A DNA stretch of 45,157 nt from an uncultured Alphaproteobacteria bacterium (GTDB taxonomy: Bacteria; Pseudomonadota; Alphaproteobacteria; Thalassobaculales; Thalassobaculaceae): the NCBI GenBank assembly GCA_902578675.1, contig CACHDV010000005.1:1-45157 (forward strand). Direction: 5' to 3'. Below, one piece after another: positions 1-9,479 of this stretch. The notes below the pieces were generated by a model. That model did not search any database, was not told the origin of the DNA, and saw only the letters and a program-made list of their open reading frames with translations. Each line of letters starts with the position of its first letter. Position 1 is the stretch's first letter. A program made the translations under genes and the position numbers.

Positions 1-1
1 G

Positions 2-739
2 AGTGCGGGGTACGATCGGCTTGACGTTCACAGTTTGAAATCTGCTGGGATTCCACTGGCAACAAATGGGGGTGCTAATGCGCCAACCGTCGCCGAGCAT
101 ACTATTTTGTTGATACTAGCCTTATACAGGAAATTACCTCTACACCACATATCATTAAAAAACGGTCACTGGCTTGGTCATCAAGAGGTCCTAGCTCTAC
201 ATGAAATACGGGGTAAAAGAGTTGGCATTGTAGGTTTCGGAAAAATTGGCCAGGAGGTAGCTCGGATGGCCAGGGGCTTTCTAGCTAACGTAGTCTACTC
301 TGACCCAGTGAAGGCGGATGCTAGATTAGAAAAAGAACTTTGCGCAACACAGGTTAGTTTCGACGAACTTATAAGTACGTCAGATATCGTTACAATACAT
401 ACCCCGTTAACAAAGGATTCTCGCGGGTTAATCGATGCGAAAGTTTTGAGAGCGATGAAGCAGTCAGCCATTATAATTAATACGGCACGGGGCGGCGCGA
501 TTGTAGAGGCAGATCTTGTTGCTGCACTATCGCAGAAGTTGATTGCCGGAGCAGGTTTAGACGTTTTCGAAGCCGAACCCCTAGGTAATAGTCCGTTATT
601 AGAAATGGAAAATGTTGTCATCACGCCCCACACAGCGGGCTCTACAATCGATACGTGGTGGCGGCGACTTGATTTTGCATTTGAAAATATCGGCCGCGTT
701 TCCAGAGGCGAAAAGCCGCTTTTTGTAGTTGATGAGTAA
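2..739 (+). CDS. D-2-hydroxyacid dehydrogenase, 5'-truncated by the window edge
   Basis: NAD-dependent D-isomer-specific 2-hydroxyacid dehydrogenase of the phosphoglycerate/glyoxylate/hydroxypyruvate reductase type, reducing a 2-keto acid. The frame is open back to base 2, reading SAGYDRLDVH before the first possible start (a TTG at 35), so the true start lies upstream and about 80-90 N-terminal residues are missing. Visible are the linker motif NGGANAPTVAEHT, the dinucleotide loop GIVGFGKIGQ (GxGxxG), the catalytic-Arg motif NTARGGAIV, the Glu region GAGLDVFEAEPL and the catalytic His in ITPHTAGS. All catalytic residues of the family are present. The substrate cannot be told from sequence. 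It is separated from the next gene by 127 bases that contain a promoter-like sequence, so it is probably not co-transcribed with it. Confidence 0.9.
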   Translation, partial: SAGYDRLDVHSLKSAGIPLATNGGANAPTVAEHTILLILALYRKLPLHHISLKNGHWLGHQEVLALHEIRGKRVGIVGFGKIGQEVARMARGFLANVVYSDPVKADARLEKELCATQVSFDELISTSDIVTIHTPLTKDSRGLIDAKVLRAMKQSAIIINTARGGAIVEADLVAALSQKLIAGAGLDVFEAEPLGNSPLLEMENVVITPHTAGSTIDTWWRRLDFAFENIGRVSRGEKPLFVVDE

Positions 740-796
740 ATTCAAGCAATATTGTAATCTCAGTTGGCTTTTTTTACTACCGTCAGCTCGGTTTTC

Positions 797-2354
<1,558 letters not shown>

Positions 2355-2360
2355 TTATTA

Positions 2361-2392
2361 GATAGCCACGTTTGTTGAGAAAAGTGGCTATC
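2361..2392. terminator. Hairpin between convergent genes
   Basis: GATAGCCAC (2361-2369) and GTGGCTATC (2384-2392) form a perfect 9-bp stem with a 14-base loop in the short gap between the reductoisomerase stop and the convergent hydrolase stop. There is no strong T tract on either strand, so a bidirectional terminator or 3'-end stabiliser is inferred from position only. Confidence 0.5.
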
Positions 2393-2400
2393 ACTTTCTA

Positions 2401-3060
2401 TTATGGGGCGCGTTTAAAATCTTCTGACAGATTGTCATCGAGATAAGCATCAACCACCTCCATCATTTCATCCAATTTGCCTGTGAAGAAATGATCGGCT
2501 CCAGGTAAAAGCGTGTAATCTATTTGGATACCCCGCTGAGCAGATAGCTTTTCAACTAATTTCGCGACCGACTCAGGAGGAATTGTCTCATCATCTTCAC
2601 CTTGAAGCATGAGGCCAGACGACGGACATGGTGCTAAAAAGCTAAAGTCATATTCACTAGCAGGCGGAGCAACGGATAGAAAACCTACTATCTCAGGGCG
2701 TCTCATTAGAAGTTGCATGCTAATCCAGGCACCAAACGAAAAACCGCACACCCAGCAGAATGGGGCATTCGGATTGTGAAGCTGCAGCCAGTCCAAACAG
2801 GAGGCAGCATCACTAAGCTCGCCCTCTCCTGCATCATATTTTCCTTGAGATCGCCCAACACCGCGGAAATTGAATCTAAGCGTTGAAAACCCTCTTGAAA
2901 CGAAGCTTTGGTATATTGTGTAAACAACTTTATTATTCATTGTCCCACCTTTTTGTGGGTGGGGATGTAATACTAGGGCCATGGGAGCGTTTTCTGCTGT
3001 TCCGTGCATATAACGACCTTGTAATCGGCCTTCAGGTCCATTAATTAACACTTCGGGCAT
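2401..3060 (-). CDS. Alpha/beta hydrolase (YitV/CC_3286-like small serine hydrolase)
   Basis: About 219 residues with a compact alpha/beta-hydrolase fold. The early motif LHPHPQKGGTMNNKV and FNFRGVGRSQG are typical of a bacterial family of uncharacterised small hydrolases. The nucleophile elbow is GFSFGA (GxSxG). Candidate acid and base residues are the Asp in LQGEDDETIPP and the His in LLPGADHFFTGKL, giving a complete Ser-Asp-His triad. I chose the ATG at 3060 because GAAAGG lies about 10 bases upstream; an in-frame TTG at 3078 would add six residues but has no ribosome binding site. There is no signal peptide, so it is probably cytosolic. The substrate (ester, thioester or lipid) is unknown. 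Confidence 0.85.
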   Translation of the reverse strand: MPEVLINGPEGRLQGRYMHGTAENAPMALVLHPHPQKGGTMNNKVVYTIYQSFVSRGFSTLRFNFRGVGRSQGKYDAGEGELSDAASCLDWLQLHNPNAPFCWVCGFSFGAWISMQLLMRRPEIVGFLSVAPPASEYDFSFLAPCPSSGLMLQGEDDETIPPESVAKLVEKLSAQRGIQIDYTLLPGADHFFTGKLDEMMEVVDAYLDDNLSEDFKRAP

Positions 3061-3281
3061 GCCGTTCGAGCCTTTCAATAGCTAGACATTCAAATTTGCG
3101 GTTGGTCTAAGCTTTATTAGCAGATCGAATGCATAAAGTAACTTAAATTGTACAAATTGATTGGTATTCTAAAACGTGCCTGCGTAAAAATCTATATTAA
3201 GCTGTCTGGTATTTGTGAAAGCGTAGGTTGTTATGTTAGGTGTTTACAGCGGGTTGAAGTTCTCTTAAAGGCCAAAGAACA

Positions 3282-4400
3282 ATGAAGTTTTTGGAGAAAA
3301 ATAAAGAAATAGTTTACGTTGACTACAACGCTACTGCTCCCATCCGCCCGGAAGCCAAGAGTGCAATGATGGACGTTCTTGGAAATCCTGGAAACCCATC
3401 TTCAGTTCATTCAATGGGTAGACAGGCCAAAAACGTTATAGAAAGAGCTCGTTCTCAAATCTCCGAGTTCATCGGTGCGAGACAAGAAAATGTTATCTTC
3501 ACGAGTGGGGGAACAGAGGCAGACATTCTAGCGCTCAAAGGAAGCAGTTGCTTAAGTATACTGATCTCCAGTATTGAGCATGATGCGGTATTAGAAGCAG
3601 TGCCAGAAGCTCGTCGAATTATGGTATCACAGAGTGGCGTTTTGGACTCAGAACACCTAAAGGTACTCTTAAAAGAAGCGCCTAAACCTGCTTTGATTTC
3701 GGTAATGTGGGCAAATAATGAAACGGGCGTCATACAACCGATTGAGGATGTCACCAATCTTGCATCAGACTTTGACGCACTTGTTCATGTTGACGCCGTT
3801 CAAGCACTTGGGAAATTGCCAATAAATTTTTTAAACTCTGGAATAGATATGCTATCAATTTCAGCTCATAAAATCGGTGGTCCAACTGGCGTAGGCGCCT
3901 TAATTATTAGAGATGATCTAAATTTGAAGCCAATTATAGTTGGAGGCGGACAGGAGAGAGGTAGACGGTCTGGTACAGAGAATCTCGCAGGGATAGCTGG
4001 CTTTGGCGCAGCTGCGGAAGCATGTAGCAAGCAGGAGGATGCAAATAAAAAAATCGTCCATTTGCGGGACTATTTTGAGAAAACAATTTTAGCGAAAGCC
4101 CCAAGTGCAAAAATTATCGCCCATAAGGAAAAAAGATTAAGCAATACTAGTGCGGTTTTTATGCCTGGCTTAAATGCGGAAACGCAGGTTATGGCTTTTG
4201 ACTTGGCTGGTGTAGCTGTGAGTGCGGGGGCTGCCTGTTCGTCTGGCAAGGTGACACAAAGCCACGTCCTCAAAGCAATGAATTTACCGGATGAACTGAT
4301 AAATAATACAATCCGTATTAGCTTTGGTTGGCAAAATAGCGAAGAAGACGTTAATAGGCTCATCGAAGTTTGGTTGAAAATTTACCAAGGTTCGAACTAA
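3282..4400 (+). CDS. Cysteine desulfurase (IscS/NifS family)
   Basis: PLP enzyme that takes sulfur from L-cysteine as a persulfide for Fe-S cluster assembly and tRNA thiolation. It opens with VYVDYNATAPIRPEA; the cofactor-binding region includes TSGGTEAD (74-81) and the PLP-His/Asp regions. The Schiff-base lysine is K197 in SISAHKIGGP, and the persulfide cysteine is C319 in SAGAACSSGKV. At 372 residues it is shorter than E. coli IscS (404) and close to NifS. Ribosome binding site AAAGG precedes the ATG. It starts a plus-strand group with a 2Fe-2S ferredoxin 26 bases downstream and mnmA after that, which fits a sulfur-transfer unit. IscU, HscA/B and IscR are not here, so I leave the symbol open. 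Confidence 0.93.
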   Translation: MKFLEKNKEIVYVDYNATAPIRPEAKSAMMDVLGNPGNPSSVHSMGRQAKNVIERARSQISEFIGARQENVIFTSGGTEADILALKGSSCLSILISSIEHDAVLEAVPEARRIMVSQSGVLDSEHLKVLLKEAPKPALISVMWANNETGVIQPIEDVTNLASDFDALVHVDAVQALGKLPINFLNSGIDMLSISAHKIGGPTGVGALIIRDDLNLKPIIVGGGQERGRRSGTENLAGIAGFGAAAEACSKQEDANKKIVHLRDYFEKTILAKAPSAKIIAHKEKRLSNTSAVFMPGLNAETQVMAFDLAGVAVSAGAACSSGKVTQSHVLKAMNLPDELINNTIRISFGWQNSEEDVNRLIEVWLKIYQGSN

Positions 4401-4426
4401 ACACAGTCTTTTAAAAAGGGTGTTCA

Positions 4427-4747
4427 ATGCCGCATATAATATTTATCGAAGAAAATGGGATAGAAAAGAAGGCCCTAGCCGAGATTGGGGAAACGATACT
4501 TGAAGTGGCGCGTGCTAACGACGTAAATATAGAAGGTGCCTGCGGGGGGAATATGGCATGTGCTACATGTCACTTAGTTGTTAGAGAGAAATGGTATGAT
4601 ATCTTGCCGAAACCGTCTGATGATGAAAGTGATATGCTAGAGCTTGCATCTGGATTAACACTAACGTCGCGCCTTGGATGTCAGATAAAAGTTACCGAGG
4701 AGTTGGATGGTTTAACCCTTTCGTTGCCCCAAAGGTTTGTAAGTTGA
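4427..4747 (+). CDS. 2Fe-2S ferredoxin, adrenodoxin/ISC type
   Basis: A 106-residue soluble electron carrier. The cluster ligands are C39, C45 and C48 in EGACGGNMACATCHLVV (Cx5Cx2C) and C85 in SRLGCQIKV, the pattern of vertebrate-type/ISC ferredoxins rather than plant-type ones. The acidic stretch PKPSDDESDMLELASGL matches the partner-binding helix of adrenodoxin-like proteins. It follows the cysteine desulfurase by 26 bases and is very likely co-transcribed. In the ISC pathway such a ferredoxin supplies electrons for persulfide reduction. It could also serve the cytochrome P450 encoded at 34249-35490, since class I bacterial P450s use this ferredoxin type; that link is inference. Confidence 0.92.
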   Translation: MPHIIFIEENGIEKKALAEIGETILEVARANDVNIEGACGGNMACATCHLVVREKWYDILPKPSDDESDMLELASGLTLTSRLGCQIKVTEELDGLTLSLPQRFVS

Positions 4748-4765
4748 AAAGAATATATAACATAA

Positions 4766-4791
4766 ATCTGCCATGTTGGAAGTATTGGCAG
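4766..4791 (+). other. Short inverted repeat upstream of mnmA
   Basis: TCTGCCA (4766-4772) and TGGCAGA (4785-4791) form a 7-bp stem around a 12-base loop in the 77-base gap between the ferredoxin and mnmA. No T tract follows. It could be an intercistronic processing or attenuation hairpin, or an operator. I see no other signal there. Confidence 0.3.
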
Positions 4792-4824
4792 AAATCGCAA
4801 CATCAACTGTGAAATATTTTTATA

Positions 4825-5982
4825 ATGGAAAAAAAAATAGATTTGGGTCTCCCCGGTGCAAATTGGGAAAATAGGGTTGTAGTCGCAATGTCAGGGGGCG
4901 TGGACTCTTCTGTCACCGCGGCTCTCGTGGCAGAGGCCGGATATGAGGTCGTAGGAATTACGCTCCAACTTTATGATCATGGTTCGGCGATACAACGGAA
5001 AGGTGCATGCTGTGCGGGTGCAGATATTCACGACGCGCGATTGGTAGCGGAAAAGATTGGCATCCCTCATTACGTTTTAGACTATGAAAGTAAGTTTAAA
5101 GAATCTGTGATGGAAGATTTTGCTGATAGTTATGCTCGTGGTGAAACACCTATACCGTGTATACGTTGCAATCAAACTGTTAAGTTTCGAGACCTACTCC
5201 AAACAGCCAAACAATTAGGTGCAAAAGCACTTTGCACAGGACATTATGTCCAACGCGCTATGGGAAAATCTGGTCTCGAATTACGTAAGGGGGTCGATCA
5301 GAAAAAGGATCAGAGTTATTTCCTTTTTGCTACAACGTCAGATCAGTTGGAATATCTTCGGTTTCCGCTCGGCGGGCTCACGAAAGATGAGACAAGACGG
5401 CATGCGAATAGAATAGGACTTAATGTTGCTGATAAACCAGATAGTCAGGACATATGCTTCGTTCCCAATGGAAAATATGCAGATGTCGTCAGCCGTTTAA
5501 GACCGGATGCTATAGAGCCAGGCGAAATAGTGGATATGGACGGTGCTGTTATCGGTAAACACGATGGTATCGTAAATTTTACTGTAGGACAAAGAAAAGG
5601 TTTAGGTATAGGTGGGCGGTCCAGCTTGGTCGAGCCAGGCGCAACCGATCCATTATATGTTGTTGCCGTTAATCCGGAGGAGAGAAGGGTTGTCGTAGGT
5701 CCGCACTCTGCGCTAGGGCGGAATCTGTTAAAAGTTTCAGAAATAAATTGGCTTGGAGATAACCCTATTTCTAGCAGTGGTGAGAAGTTAATGATTAAGT
5801 TACGATCAACGCAGAAACCAATCTCAGGGACTCTTTTTTCTGACGGAAGCGATAACGGTAAAGTTGTCCTAGATGAATTGGAATTCGGAGTAGCTATCGG
5901 ACAAGCGGCTGTGTTCTACTCACGTGATGACAGTGCAAGAGTTCTTGGTGGGGGATGGATGACCGAAACCTCGTTGCATTAG
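4825..5982 (+). CDS. mnmA: tRNA-specific 2-thiouridylase MnmA
   Basis: ATP-dependent 2-thiolation of wobble uridine-34 in tRNA Lys, Glu and Gln. The N-terminal PP-loop ATPase motif is AMSGGVDSS (21-29). The two working cysteines are C115 in [11 protein letters not shown] and C211 in [12 protein letters not shown], matching the E. coli pair C102/C199. The characteristic tRNA-interacting segment [12 protein letters not shown] is present, followed by the C-terminal beta-barrel with [13 protein letters not shown]. The length of 385 residues is normal. In the cell MnmA receives sulfur that starts at IscS, which fits the desulfurase gene two positions upstream. The start lies in AT-rich sequence with a poor ribosome binding site. 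Confidence 0.96.
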   Translation: MEKKIDLGLPGANWENRVVVAMSGGVDSSVTAALVAEAGYEVVGITLQLYDHGSAIQRKGACCAGADIHDARLVAEKIGIPHYVLDYESKFKESVMEDFADSYARGETPIPCIRCNQTVKFRDLLQTAKQLGAKALCTGHYVQRAMGKSGLELRKGVDQKKDQSYFLFATTSDQLEYLRFPLGGLTKDETRRHANRIGLNVADKPDSQDICFVPNGKYADVVSRLRPDAIEPGEIVDMDGAVIGKHDGIVNFTVGQRKGLGIGGRSSLVEPGATDPLYVVAVNPEERRVVVGPHSALGRNLLKVSEINWLGDNPISSSGEKLMIKLRSTQKPISGTLFSDGSDNGKVVLDELEFGVAIGQAAVFYSRDDSARVLGGGWMTETSLH

Positions 5983-6035
5983 GGATTAGCTAACTGATAT
6001 TTAATAAATAGCTAAATTAATTAATAGGCCGTTAG

Positions 6036-6064
6036 TTGACAGTTGGCTTTAGCTTGAATATATC
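6036..6064 (+). promoter_or_regulatory. Promoter of the tRNA-Met gene
   Basis: TTGACA (6036-6041) and TATATC (6059-6064) are separated by exactly 17 bases, and the tRNA 5' end lies 20 bases further on. This is a near-consensus sigma70 arrangement directly upstream of a stable RNA gene. Confidence 0.7.
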
Positions 6065-6083
6065 GAACGTCTGATTTCTTTTT

Positions 6084-6160
6084 GGCGGAGTAGCTCAGGT
6101 GGTTAGAGCAGTGGAATCATAATCCACGTGTCGGGGGTTCAAGTCCCTCCTCCGCTACCA
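6084..6160 (+). tRNA. tRNA-Met (CAT), elongator type, CCA encoded
   Basis: A complete 77-base cloverleaf. The acceptor stem GGCGGAG pairs with CTCCGCT, with a G1-T72 wobble. The D arm begins GCTCAG and contains GGTGG. The anticodon stem GTGGA/TCCAC encloses loop ATCATAA with anticodon CAT. The T arm is GGGGG/CCCTC with TTCAAGT, followed by discriminator A and encoded CCA. The paired 1-72 position argues against initiator tRNA. Lysidine-modified Ile2 (also CAT) is the alternative, but the overall sequence resembles alphaproteobacterial elongator Met. Confidence 0.93.
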
Positions 6161-6180
6161 AGATTTTCCTGGGATTTTTG

Positions 6181-6339
6181 CTAGTAGATGGTCAGCGCAA
6201 AGCCGTCTTGCAAGCTGAACAAAACTGTTGGGCGATATTGCGCTGCCGTAAAACTGGCAATTCTGACAACAACTCCGGCTATAAGTAAAGCATGAGCGAC
6301 TGCGGTAATTCCAAACACAGTAATAGACCCAACGCTCAT
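6181..6339 (-). CDS. Possible 52-residue membrane peptide or gene remnant
   Basis: The only plausible coding sequence I see in the 384-base gap 6161-6544. From ATG 6339 it encodes 52 residues with one strongly hydrophobic helix (ITVFGITAVAHALLIAGVVV), then RIASFTAAQYRPTVL and a short tail. The LLIAGVVVRI stretch recalls the first membrane helix of cardiolipin synthases, so a decayed fragment of such a gene is possible, but this is a weak resemblance. No good ribosome binding site precedes the ATG. The rest of the gap is AT-rich and shows nothing else I can name. Confidence 0.25.
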   Translation of the reverse strand: MSVGSITVFGITAVAHALLIAGVVVRIASFTAAQYRPTVLFSLQDGFALTIY

Positions 6340-6544
6340 AGAAAAGATTATACACCACATCCACGTATTAAACTGCGTTACAACATGTCGAGTTTACAAG
6401 TCATCGATCGCAATAAGACTGCAAAGTAGAGCAAAGAGCTGTAACAAATTTTTCATAATCGCGAGATTTTATTTGATAACGCTAAGCTGTAAAGTACCCA
6501 TTTTATTAGTTTTATTTGGCAAATGCTTTCCCTTTTGACTTACG

Positions 6545-7846
6545 TCAAAATAAAGCCTCTGGTACGACCAATACTATTTCCGGCCAAATAATTATAAACC
6601 CAACTGTCAGCAGCATTGCCGCCACGAAAGGAAGAATTCCTCGATAGACATCTGCTAATTCTCCACGACCTCTAACAGCTTGAACTACATACAGGTTCAT
6701 CCCTACAGGTGGTGTGATTAATGCTAGCTCCATCATAATTACAAGGAAGATACCAAACCAGACGGGATCAATTCCAAGATGTAGAATGACGGGCATGACA
6801 ATTGGGATGGTGCCCACCATCATCGATAAAGTTTCTAAAAAACACCCCATGACCAGATAAAACAATACGAGGATTAAAATGATTTGTGTGGCGTTTAGGC
6901 CCAGATCAGTAACAGTCCTACTCATAGCCTGCGGAACTCCGAGCAATCCAACTATGAAGTTCAAGAAAAATGCTGCAGTAATAATAAAAAGTAGCATTGC
7001 TGAAGTCTTTATTGTCGCTATGAAGGCTTCGTGTAGCATAGAAAAACCCAATTTACGATTGATTGCAGCAAGGCCAAATGCTAACACTACCCCTAGTGCT
7101 GCCGCTTCTGTTGGAGTAGCCCAACCACCGTAAATCGCACCCATTACAATCACAAAAATACCTAAGGGTGGAACGAGGTACCGTAGACGAAATAGGCGCT
7201 CATTTAACGGGGGTACTTCAGTAACCTGTTCGGCCAGCGATGGCTTCCAAAGAACCGCAATTACTATAATAGTCATGAAAACAATGGTGAGCAGGATCCC
7301 TGGCAAAATTCCCGCTGCGAACAATTGGCCTATCGATGTATTCGTTAATGCACCATAAATAATAAGGTTGACTGAAGGAGGTATAAGAATCCCTAGTGTC
7401 GCTCCAGCGGCAATTGAGCCTAAGACTAGGGGTTCATTGTAGACGCGACGTTTGAACTCATCAAGTGCTACAGTTCCGATAGTAGCGGCTGTTGCAACTG
7501 AAGACCCTGAGACTGCGGAAAACATTGCACATGCCCCAATATTCGTATGTAAAAGGCCACCAGGCATTCGGCTAAGCCAATCTGTAAGACTTTCGTACAT
7601 GTTGCGAGTAATGCCAGCACGAAGCAAAATTTCCCCTAAAAGTACAAAGAGTGGAATAGTTGTTAGAAGAAAATCATTCATAACTGCCCAAAGACTTGTT
7701 CCATAGGAGAGCAGAACTGGTGGACCAAAATAGATCATCGCACCCAGCACTCCTGTTGCAAGCATTGCTATGCCGACGTGTAGTCCGACAAACATGAGAC
7801 CCAACATTATGAAGAAACCAAAAATAGCTCCGATAAGATCGATCAT
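6545..7846 (-). CDS. dctM: TRAP transporter large permease (DctM family)
   Basis: The 433-residue, 12-13 helix membrane subunit of a tripartite ATP-independent periplasmic transporter, driving solute uptake with the sodium or proton gradient. Family hallmarks are the N-terminal FIMLGLMFVGLHVGIAM, the VSGSSVATAATIG loop, GILIPPSVNLIIYG (first hairpin motif), and the C-terminal ALITPPVGMNLYVVQ repeat of the same motif. The start overlaps the DctQ stop by four bases (ATGA), so the two membrane subunits are translationally coupled. It is the last gene of a minus-strand operon. An inverted repeat TTTTGAC/GTCAAAA (6533-6550) overlaps the stop codon and could act at the transcript end. Confidence 0.96.
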   Translation of the reverse strand: MIDLIGAIFGFFIMLGLMFVGLHVGIAMLATGVLGAMIYFGPPVLLSYGTSLWAVMNDFLLTTIPLFVLLGEILLRAGITRNMYESLTDWLSRMPGGLLHTNIGACAMFSAVSGSSVATAATIGTVALDEFKRRVYNEPLVLGSIAAGATLGILIPPSVNLIIYGALTNTSIGQLFAAGILPGILLTIVFMTIIVIAVLWKPSLAEQVTEVPPLNERLFRLRYLVPPLGIFVIVMGAIYGGWATPTEAAALGVVLAFGLAAINRKLGFSMLHEAFIATIKTSAMLLFIITAAFFLNFIVGLLGVPQAMSRTVTDLGLNATQIILILVLFYLVMGCFLETLSMMVGTIPIVMPVILHLGIDPVWFGIFLVIMMELALITPPVGMNLYVVQAVRGRGELADVYRGILPFVAAMLLTVGFIIIWPEIVLVVPEALF

Positions 7847-8367
7847 TTGCGAACCTCTTCAATTTCTTCACTGATAGTAGGTGGGGCCAACACATCTTCT
7901 GCTTCTTTGAGACCAATGCGAAGGGCCAAAACACCCCGAAATGCGGTCCATATTGCGGATAAGCCGAAGATTATAAGGCCAGCCATCCAAAGTGACTGAG
8001 GTATCCACAGAGGTACCTGAAGCGGACTCGAAGAAACTGATCCAAACGAAAGGCTCTCATCAAGAGTATACCATCCCATATACCCCATAAAAGCAGCGCC
8101 AATCCCTAACGCTATATATGAAATAAGGTTTAGAATAGCTTGAACCTTTTTTGGTAATCTAAAAAGTAGAACATCGATGCGCGTGTGGGCTCTTTCAACA
8201 GCTGCTAGTGCCATACCGAAGGTGCCTATGATAGCAACTACATAACCGCCGATCTCATCCACTCCCTGAAGCGAGTGGTTGAAGAGTTTGCGTGCAATTA
8301 TCTCAAAAAAAATTAAAAAGGATAAACCTAAACAGGCATATCCTCCACATATTCCAACAATACGCAT
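7843..8367 (-). CDS. dctQ: TRAP transporter small permease (DctQ family)
   Basis: A 174-residue, four-helix membrane subunit that pairs with DctM. Typical features are the first helix GLSFLIFFEIIARKLFNHSL, then GVDEIGGYVVAIIGTFGMA, the short cytoplasmic turn ERAHTRIDVLLFRLP, and the final pair of helices ending in PQSLWMAGLIIFGLSAIWTA. The C-terminal tail is charged (EEIEEVRK). It lies 50 bases downstream of dctP, the gap being filled by a perfect GC-rich hairpin, and overlaps dctM by four bases. The substrate is set by DctP, not by this subunit. Confidence 0.93.
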   Translation of the reverse strand: MRIVGICGGYACLGLSFLIFFEIIARKLFNHSLQGVDEIGGYVVAIIGTFGMALAAVERAHTRIDVLLFRLPKKVQAILNLISYIALGIGAAFMGYMGWYTLDESLSFGSVSSSPLQVPLWIPQSLWMAGLIIFGLSAIWTAFRGVLALRIGLKEAEDVLAPPTISEEIEEVRK

Positions 8368-8384
8368 CTGAACTCTCTTATTTT

Positions 8385-8410
8385 AGAGGCGCGCACTACT
8401 GCGCGCCTCT
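8385..8410 (-). other. Intercistronic stem-loop between dctP and dctQ
   Basis: AGAGGCGCGCA (8385-8395) and TGCGCGCCTCT (8400-8410) form a perfect 11-bp, very GC-rich stem with a 4-base loop, in otherwise AT-rich DNA. On the transcribed (minus) strand it is followed by A-rich sequence, not a T tract. It therefore looks like a 3' stabiliser or partial attenuator that would keep the binding-protein message more abundant than the permease message, as is common in binding-protein operons. Confidence 0.65.
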
Positions 8411-8417
8411 TCGTTAT

Positions 8418-9461
8418 TTATTTTAATTCAATGCCCCGAACTGCTCCAACAGTAGCGTTCCATATTTTAGAGCAATCTGCATAACCAGCATTACAACTCT
8501 CTGCCCAACCAGGCAAAACCTTGTCCATTGTGGCGGCTGTGACCTTGGCTTGATCTTCCGGAGTTGGTTCGACTAAAGTCATGCCAAATTTAGTATAGTT
8601 CTCACACCCATTACCTCCAGTGTTACAAGCAATAGCCCAGCCATTGTTTTGTTTGGCCAGCGCCCAAAAAGCATTCTGAAAATCAGTAAATTCCTTCTCT
8701 AGTTTTGCTTTTTCTGCGTCCGAAAAACTATTCCATTTATCAAGGTTTATAAAATGTGCATTCACAGACCAAGAAATTCCAAGTGGTAAAAAGTGTGTTG
8801 TTACTTCAGGCCAGTTTCCAGTGTTACCGGATGTTGGAGATGTAATAGCACAATCTACCAAACCACGTTGAAGCGCAGGGTAAACCTCTTTGAAGCTCAT
8901 AGTCACTGGCGTGGCACCTAAGGCTTCAATCAAAGTTGACATAGATGACGTGTAAGACCTAATTTTTAAGCCTTCGAAGTCATTTAGGCTCTTTATTTCG
9001 GCATTACAGTAAAAAACCTGTGGGCCATAAGGCCATACTGCTAAAGGTTTAGCATTAAACTTTTCTGCAACACGTTTTTCTAATTGCGGCATAAAAGCTT
9101 TTACAACTTCTTCTAGCTGATCCATCGAGGTTGATACACCAATAAGATCAATTCCTTCAAGAAATGCATCGTCACGAGCGGCCGCACCTATGGTGCTTTG
9201 AACAATATCAAATGCACCTGTTCTCACCATCCTCAAAGTATCCTGCATATCGACACCAACAACGTCTAAAGGATTAAAGTTTATTGCGAGGTCAATACCG
9301 GTTTTATCTTCTAGTTCGGCGTAAAATTGTTTTTCAAGAGCAGTGTGGAATTTGTGCGTAGAAACAAGCCCTGTAGCGCGGATTGTAGTCTCGCCTACTG
9401 CTGGCATGGCGCTTATTGCCAATGCTGTTACTAGTGCAAAAAAGCTATATTTAAATTTCAT
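8418..9461 (-). CDS. dctP: TRAP transporter substrate-binding protein (DctP family)
   Basis: Periplasmic binding protein of the TRAP system, 347 residues. A classic signal peptide (KFKYSFFALVTALAISAMPAVG) is cut near VGE-TT. The mature part shows the DctP core: MVRTGAFDIVQ, the ligand-carboxylate Arg in FEGLKIRSYTSSMSTLIEA, GATPVTMSFKEVYPALQRG and LVDCAITSPTSGN. An unusual Cys-rich C-terminal part has CNTGGNGCENY and CNAGYADCSK, two pairs that could form disulfides. The gene follows the PuuE-like deacetylase by 18 bases. The neighbouring enzymes suggest a ureide, hydantoin-related or other small carboxylate ligand; this is inference, since DctP specificity cannot be read from sequence. Confidence 0.95.
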   Translation of the reverse strand: MKFKYSFFALVTALAISAMPAVGETTIRATGLVSTHKFHTALEKQFYAELEDKTGIDLAINFNPLDVVGVDMQDTLRMVRTGAFDIVQSTIGAAARDDAFLEGIDLIGVSTSMDQLEEVVKAFMPQLEKRVAEKFNAKPLAVWPYGPQVFYCNAEIKSLNDFEGLKIRSYTSSMSTLIEALGATPVTMSFKEVYPALQRGLVDCAITSPTSGNTGNWPEVTTHFLPLGISWSVNAHFINLDKWNSFSDAEKAKLEKEFTDFQNAFWALAKQNNGWAIACNTGGNGCENYTKFGMTLVEPTPEDQAKVTAATMDKVLPGWAESCNAGYADCSKIWNATVGAVRGIELK

Positions 9462-9479
9462 TAATTATCTCCATTTGAG

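Noticed and set aside
6155-6364. A 69-codon minus-strand frame overlapping the tRNA 3' end
   Set aside because: It overlaps the CCA end of the tRNA, is Tyr/Cys/Arg-rich and has no motif. The 52-residue frame in another phase is the better, though still weak, candidate there.
6084-6544. Integration site at the tRNA-Met 3' end
   Set aside because: No integrase gene and no second copy of the tRNA 3' end found in the window, although the next segment is an accessory-looking island.
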